From: Collinsella sp. WCA1-178-WT-3 (M1)
Lineage (GTDB): Bacteria > Actinomycetota > Coriobacteriia > Coriobacteriales > Coriobacteriaceae
NCBI RefSeq assembly: GCF_009696325.1
Contig: NZ_VUME01000001.1
Span: forward strand, 1 to 64,000
Reading direction: 5' to 3'
Length of the DNA: 64,000 nucleotides
Position numbers and translations under genes: made by a program. Shown one piece after another: positions 59,903 through 64,000 of this stretch; the stretch's first letter is position 1, and every line of letters starts with the position of its first letter. The notes beneath the pieces are model-generated. The model made no database searches. It was not told the DNA's origin and saw only the letters and a list, made by a program, of their open reading frames with translations.

Positions 59903-61510
59903 ATGGGATCTGATGTGAAGATCGCACGCGCGTTGATCTCGGTTACCGATAAGACGGGCGTCGTCGATTTCGCACGGACGCTGGTTGACGACTTTGGCGT
60001 CGAGATCATCTCTACGGGCGGCACGGCTCGTGCCATCGAGGACGCGGGCGTTCCCGTAACCCCCATCGAGGAGTTCACGGGCTATCCCGAGATGATGGAC
60101 GGCCGCGTCAAGACGCTGCACCCCAAGGTTCACGGCGCGCTGCTGGCTCGCCGCGATTCCGAGCAGCACATGCAGGAGGCAGCTCAGCACGGCATTAAGC
60201 TGATCGACCTGGTCGTCGTCAACCTGTACGAGTTCGAGAAGACCGTCGCCAACCCCGAGGTCACCTTCGCGGATGCCATCGAGCACATCGATATCGGTGG
60301 CCCCTCCATGCTTCGCTCTGCCGCCAAGAACGCCGCGAGCGTTACCGTCATCTCCGACCCGGCCGACTATGATGCCGTCCTGGCCGAGATGCGCGAGACC
60401 GGTGGCTGCACCACGCTTTCCACCCGTCGTCGCCTGCAGGTGAAGGTCTACCAGACCACCGCCGCCTACGACACGGCTATCTCCCGTTGGCTTGCTGCCC
60501 AGGCAAGCGACGTGGCGGACACCTCTGCCAAACTCGAGGTCTCGCTGGAGAAGGTCGACGACCTGCGCTATGGCGAGAATCCTCAGCAGAAGGCTACGGT
60601 CTACCGCTTTGCCGATGGCTGCGAGAACTCCGCGAGCTCGCAGTTCCCGCTCGTGGGCTCCGAGCAGATTCAGGGCAAGCCGCTCAGCTACAACAACTAT
60701 TTGGACGCCGATGCCGCTTGGAACCTGGTTCGCGAGTTCGACGAGCCTGCCTGCGTGATCCTCAAGCATCAGAACCCCTGCGGCTCCGCCGTTGCCGAGG
60801 ACATCACGGCTGCCTACGACCGCGCCTTTGCCTGCGATCCCAAGAGCGCTTTCGGCGGCATCATCGCCTGCAACTGCGAGGTTCCCTTTGAGCTGGTTGA
60901 GCACTTTGCCGATCAGAACAAGCAGTTCGTCGAGGTCATCATCGCCCCGAGCTACACCGCCGAGGCGCTCGAGCGCATGGCCAAGCGCCCCAACCTGCGC
61001 GTGCTGGCTACCGGCGGCGTGGACCACGGCGCCAAGGTGGAGTTGCGCTCCATCGACGGCGGCATGCTGGTGCAGGAGGTCGACCACGTGATCGAGGATC
61101 CCGCGACCTTTACGTTCCCCACCGACCGCAAGCCCACCGATGCCGAGATGGCCGAGCTTGAGTTTGCCTGGAAGGTCTGCAAGGGCGTCAAGTCCAACGC
61201 CATCCTGGTCTCCAAGGGTAAGGCCGGCATTGGCATGGGCCCGGGCCAGCCCAACCGCGTTGACTCCGCACTGCTTGCCTGCGAGCGCGCCGAGGACTTC
61301 TGCGAGCGCGAGGGCGTGGAGAAGGGCGGCTTTGCCTGCGCAAGCGACGCGTTCTTCCCGTTCCGCGACAACGTCGACGTGCTTGCTGAGCACGGCGTGA
61401 CCTGCATCATCCAGCCCGGCGGCTCCAAGCGCGACGACGAGAGCATCCAGGCTTGCAACGAGCATGGCATCGCAATGGTCTTCACGGGCGCCCGCCACTT
61501 CCGCCACTAA
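59903..61510 (+). CDS. purH: Bifunctional AICAR transformylase / IMP cyclohydrolase
   Basis: A 535-residue enzyme for the last two steps of IMP synthesis. The N-terminal cyclohydrolase (about 1-200) shows ALISVTDKTGVVDFARTLV, STGGTARAIEDAGV and DGRVKTLHPKVHGALL. The transformylase shows LRYGENPQQKA, ILKHQNPCGSAV with the catalytic Lys-His, and the end FPFRDNVDVLAEHGV. AGGAGG precedes the ATG. No other pur gene is near, so it is a single-gene unit. Confidence 0.96.
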   Translation: MGSDVKIARALISVTDKTGVVDFARTLVDDFGVEIISTGGTARAIEDAGVPVTPIEEFTGYPEMMDGRVKTLHPKVHGALLARRDSEQHMQEAAQHGIKLIDLVVVNLYEFEKTVANPEVTFADAIEHIDIGGPSMLRSAAKNAASVTVISDPADYDAVLAEMRETGGCTTLSTRRRLQVKVYQTTAAYDTAISRWLAAQASDVADTSAKLEVSLEKVDDLRYGENPQQKATVYRFADGCENSASSQFPLVGSEQIQGKPLSYNNYLDADAAWNLVREFDEPACVILKHQNPCGSAVAEDITAAYDRAFACDPKSAFGGIIACNCEVPFELVEHFADQNKQFVEVIIAPSYTAEALERMAKRPNLRVLATGGVDHGAKVELRSIDGGMLVQEVDHVIEDPATFTFPTDRKPTDAEMAELEFAWKVCKGVKSNAILVSKGKAGIGMGPGQPNRVDSALLACERAEDFCEREGVEKGGFACASDAFFPFRDNVDVLAEHGVTCIIQPGGSKRDDESIQACNEHGIAMVFTGARHFRH

Positions 61511-61746
61511 TGATCGTTACGCGGTTTTACCAAACCGCGTAACTGCTCGACGCTGCGCCGGCCCCAAGCACCTCATCTCGCCGCTCAAACCGTCGCTCGC
61601 GTACAGAAGTACGCGTCGCTCCTCTTTTGCGGCGACCTGAGGCACTTGGGTCCGGCTCGCTGGCTTATGCTCCACCAGCGGTATTGGCTCGCCCCGAACT
61701 AAAGCTATCTATTGCCGCCTGTGCCGGTTGGTGCAGGCGGCTTTTT
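61511..61746. repeat. Nested inverted repeats and terminator after purH
   Basis: GTTACGCGGTTT/AAACCGCGTAAC just after the stop can terminate purH. Next, CCGGCCCCAAGCACCTCA (about 61559-61576) pairs loosely with TGAGGCACTTGGGTCCGG around the palindrome GCGTACAGAAGTACGC (61599-61614), a near copy of that after hisF. Then GCCGCCTGTGCC/GGTGCAGGCGGC plus TTTTTT at 61712-61746 is a clear terminator. Confidence 0.65.
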
Positions 61747-61788
61747 TGGGTATAACGGTGCGGTGTATGTTTTTGAGAAAGGTTGGAT

Positions 61789-62499
61789 ATGGCCGTTGTG
61801 GATGATGCCGAGCTGTTTGGCAATGCCGAGGACCAGCGTGCGTACGAGGACTTTTGCGCCAATCAGGAGGCGGTCGAGAAGTTTACGCTCGACAAGCCCG
61901 CGCTTGTCTGCCGTTGGCGCATGTCCAACAAAAAGGTGCCCATGCTCAACCGTCACATTCGTGCGCTGTCCGAGCGCCTGGTGCAGGGCGAGCCGCTCAC
62001 CCATAATATGCTCAGCTGGGCCAAGCAGCACGTTGAGTGGTCGCTTGCCGAGGGCGATTACACCGCGCGCGACGGCGTGCTCATGCTGGTGATCGACGTT
62101 AACGGCAATGCCGCCATGACGGTGGGGGAGTACGAGCCGCTGGCCGATACTTCGGCCAAGGCGCTGCGTGCCCGCTCCGCCGAGGCCCGCTCCGAGGCCG
62201 ACGAAACCGGCGTGGCACCCGAGCTGCTCGCCGCCGTCAACAACGGCGAGCTGGCCTTTGTGGCACCGGCGGACGAGTGCCTGTGTGGCACGGCGACGCT
62301 TATCGAGCAGCTGGCTCAGACCAAGGGCATCCCGGTCACGCGCGTGGACATTCCCGCGCAGCTCAAGGGCGCGCTGTTCCTGGTGAGTGACGAGCACGGC
62401 GTGGTCCCTGCCGCCGAGACGGACGCCGTCGAGTCCGACGCCGCTACGGTTGCCTTCTTTGCCGAAGGCTACGAAAAGCTCCGTGCCTGCCGCTTCTAA
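61789..62499 (+). CDS. Uncharacterised protein
   Basis: A 236-residue soluble protein with no membrane segment or signal peptide. GAAAGG precedes the ATG (an in-frame TTG lies two codons upstream). Blocks such as ALVCRWRMSNKKVPMLNRH and RDGVLMLVIDVNGNAAMTVG suggest an alpha/beta fold, with a second half LCGTATLIEQLAQTKGIPV that loosely recalls the class-IV aminotransferase (BCAT/PabC) fold. I do not consider that match firm. Codon use is like that of its neighbours, so it is a real gene. Confidence 0.7.
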   Translation: MAVVDDAELFGNAEDQRAYEDFCANQEAVEKFTLDKPALVCRWRMSNKKVPMLNRHIRALSERLVQGEPLTHNMLSWAKQHVEWSLAEGDYTARDGVLMLVIDVNGNAAMTVGEYEPLADTSAKALRARSAEARSEADETGVAPELLAAVNNGELAFVAPADECLCGTATLIEQLAQTKGIPVTRVDIPAQLKGALFLVSDEHGVVPAAETDAVESDAATVAFFAEGYEKLRACRF

Positions 62500-62517
62500 C
62501 CTCAAGGCGGGGTGGGC

Positions 62518-63240
62518 TTACTGAAGCGAGCGAGCGCGTTCGATGGCGTAGGCGAGCGACAGCTGCTCCATCTCCGGGGCGCATTTGTAGCTCAGTCCGG
62601 TGAGAGCTGTCACCTTATCGAGGCGATATCGAATCGTGTTCGGGTGCTGGCTCGTCTGCTTGGCGGTTCGCTCGATACGTCGGTCGTTCTCGATGAATGC
62701 GGCGAGCGTGGATTCCAGTTCGCTGCCATGCTCGCTGTCGTGCTCGCGTATCGGCGAGAGAATCGCCTCCGAGAACGATCGCATCTCCGGGGTTTCCGCA
62801 AAAGGCATCACGGTTTTCAGGATGCCGAGCTGCGTATAGCGGACGGGACCCTCGGCTCGTTGACAAGATAGGCGCTGTGCGTAAATCGCCTGTGAGATCG
62901 CCTGCGCCACCGCCTCGTCTCCAAACAGAATATCGCTGATGCCGAGCCCTTCCGCTCCGCCATCGATACCGCTAACCTCGATGAGCTCCGTGAGCGCCTG
63001 CGCGATTCGCTCCACATCGAGCGTCTGCTCCGAGTCGCTTGTCGCTACGAATAGCAGACCTCCGTCATAGGGTGCCAGCATGTTGTGGCATTCGGCGAGG
63101 GTCGATTTTGAACAGAGACGTTCGATTTGCAAAAACGTACGCGGGTCGAGGGGCTCTGCAAACGATGCGAACAGGGCGACCGCTTCGTCCAGAAAGGCAT
63201 ATTCAGCGAGTCGGTGGCGGAGTTGATTCTGGGTAACGCT
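62518..63240 (-). pseudogene. Truncated PucR/CdaR-family regulator
   Basis: The C-terminal ~240 residues of a PucR/CdaR-type regulator remain. A GGDEF-like middle domain (GGLLFVATSDSEQTLDVERI) and a C-terminal helix-turn-helix (RIERTAKQTSQHPNTIRYRL) are intact. The frame is open to an ATG at 63321, but the first ~27 residues of that reading are the antisense of an aminotransferase remnant on the other strand. The usual ~150-residue N-terminal sensing domain is therefore missing. It may still be expressed as a DNA-binding fragment, but it looks like a broken gene. Confidence 0.65.
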
Positions 63241-63555
63241 TCCGTGATCCTTGAGCGCAGCCGTCGCATCGTCCGTCAGAACCTTGCTGTTCTGGAAAAG
63301 TGGGTCGAGAGCGAGCCGCACCTGTCGTTCGTCAAGCCCGAGGCGGGTAGCACCGCACTTGTGTATTACGACTACGATATCGACTCCAGGACGTTCTGCA
63401 CCGACATGATTAAGAAGTCCGGCGCGCTCGTCACCCCGGGCGATTGCTTCGAGGAGCCCAAGAGCATGCGTATCGGCTATGCATACTCCGATAACACCGA
63501 CGACCTGCAGAAGGGCCTGGATGCCATCTCTGCGTACATGCGTACACTCGAGTAG
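63241..63555 (+). pseudogene. C-terminal remnant of a class-I/II aminotransferase
   Basis: About 104 codons encode the small domain of a fold-type I aminotransferase: VILERSRRIVRQNLAVLEKW, FVKPEAGSTALVYYDYDID, LVTPGDCFEEPKSMRIGYAY (20 residues) with the substrate-binding Arg. The large domain, PLP lysine and start are absent; upstream sequence belongs to the opposite-strand PucR remnant. The two fragments meet near 63240, marking a deletion or insertion junction. Confidence 0.75.
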
Positions 63556-63573
63556 AGGCTCAAGGTCGAAGTG

Positions 63574-63614
63574 ATGGGGCCGATCGGTTTAGGACCGGTC
63601 GGCCCCTATTTTCT
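63574..63614 (+). terminator. Terminator after the aminotransferase remnant
   Basis: GGGGCCGATCGG pairs with CCGGTCGGCCCC around TTTAGGA, followed by TATTTTC. Confidence 0.75.
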
Positions 63615-63725
63615 CTCAAGGCTACCGAACGCTTTTGTCACATTAGGTGCCCACGGGGTCGTATCGCTGCGACGCCGTGGGCATAATGGTGTGGAAAGTG
63701 CAAGTTGCGCGAAATGGGAGGACAC

Positions 63726-64000
63726 ATGGCGCTGATCTATGTCGTTGAGGACGACGAGCGCATTCGTCGTGAGCTTGTCGACATCCTTGCCCGCGCCGGG
63801 TTTGAAATCGAGGCCTGCGAATCGTTTGAGCATGTCTCGCGCGATATCCTTGCCGCCGCGCCCGACCTGGTGTTGCTTGACCTCACGCTTCCCGTCAAGG
63901 ACGGCCAACATATCTGCCACGAGGTTCGCCACGAATCCGAGGTTCCTATCATCGTCCTCACGTCGCGCACGACCGAGATCGACGAGGTCATGGCCATGAC
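63726..64000 (+). CDS. Response regulator, N-terminal part (cut by window end)
   Basis: The first 91 codons of a receiver domain: YVVEDDERIRRELVDIL with the acidic pair, phosphoacceptor Asp52 in LLDLTLPVKDG, and LTSRT with the conserved Thr/Ser. GGGAGG lies six bases before the ATG. The output domain lies beyond the window; an OmpR-type regulator with a partner kinase downstream is the commonest arrangement. Confidence 0.88.
   Translation, partial: MALIYVVEDDERIRRELVDILARAGFEIEACESFEHVSRDILAAAPDLVLLDLTLPVKDGQHICHEVRHESEVPIIVLTSRTTEIDEVMAM

Noticed and set aside
1-64000. CRISPR arrays
   Set aside because: No regularly spaced direct repeats with unique spacers and no cas genes were found; the repeats seen are long palindromes.

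Overview
The window is high-GC bacterial chromosome that looks like a gut actinobacterium of the class Coriobacteriia, most likely Collinsella. The evidence is the mix of genes: a phosphoketolase, glycogen phosphorylase and MalQ, several PTS permeases beside an ABC sugar importer, and a his operon with HisZ and HisG fused. The genus is an inference from gene content and codon use; no rRNA gene is present to confirm it.

Layout. 1-425: a tandem ~190-bp repeat carrying copies of a tRNA 3' end, then tRNA-Gln. 464-6051: a peptidoglycan-binding protein, a polyprenyl synthetase, and an alpha-glucoside-type PTS EIICB fused to a HAD phosphatase with a divergent GntR/UTRA regulator. 6328-16251: an ABC sugar importer (binding protein, two permeases, ATPase), then glgP, malQ and galE on the minus strand; together an alpha-glucan uptake and glycogen turnover block. 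16518-22849: a secreted coiled-coil cysteine peptidase, murB, a LacI regulator and phosphoketolase.

23257-31735 is the most distinctive region. Two GntR/UTRA regulators precede a mannose-family PTS (EIIA, EIIB, EIIC, EIID), a FrlC-like isomerase and two copies of a FrlB/GfrF-like SIS deglycase. The gene set fits uptake and deglycation of Amadori compounds such as fructoselysine. The two deglycase genes look identical at nucleotide level, the identity stops exactly at the start and stop codons, and codon use differs sharply from the neighbours. Three promoters in the cluster share a GGTAT(T/C)A motif pair spaced 34-35 bases apart.

31998-41183: a complete histidine operon (hisZG fusion, D, C, B, H, A, F, I, E) with a convergent PHP-type histidinol phosphatase. 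41521-49519: an orphan LarC C-terminal domain, YfcE-like phosphodiesterase, MazG, DivIC-like protein, Ppx/GppA, tRNA-Leu, an orphan GatB-like EIIB with a VOC protein, and a two-component system. 49538-61510: DUF4342 protein, Nudix hydrolase, a PLD-helicase-DUF3427 protein, metallophosphatase, GluQRS, DUF2207 protein, GNAT and purH. 61789-64000: an unknown protein, a truncated PucR regulator abutting an aminotransferase remnant, and the start of a response regulator.

The intergenic DNA is rich in long inverted repeats of at least seven families. Several recur within the window, including two 178-bp palindromic elements and a 29-bp-arm hairpin inside the his operon.
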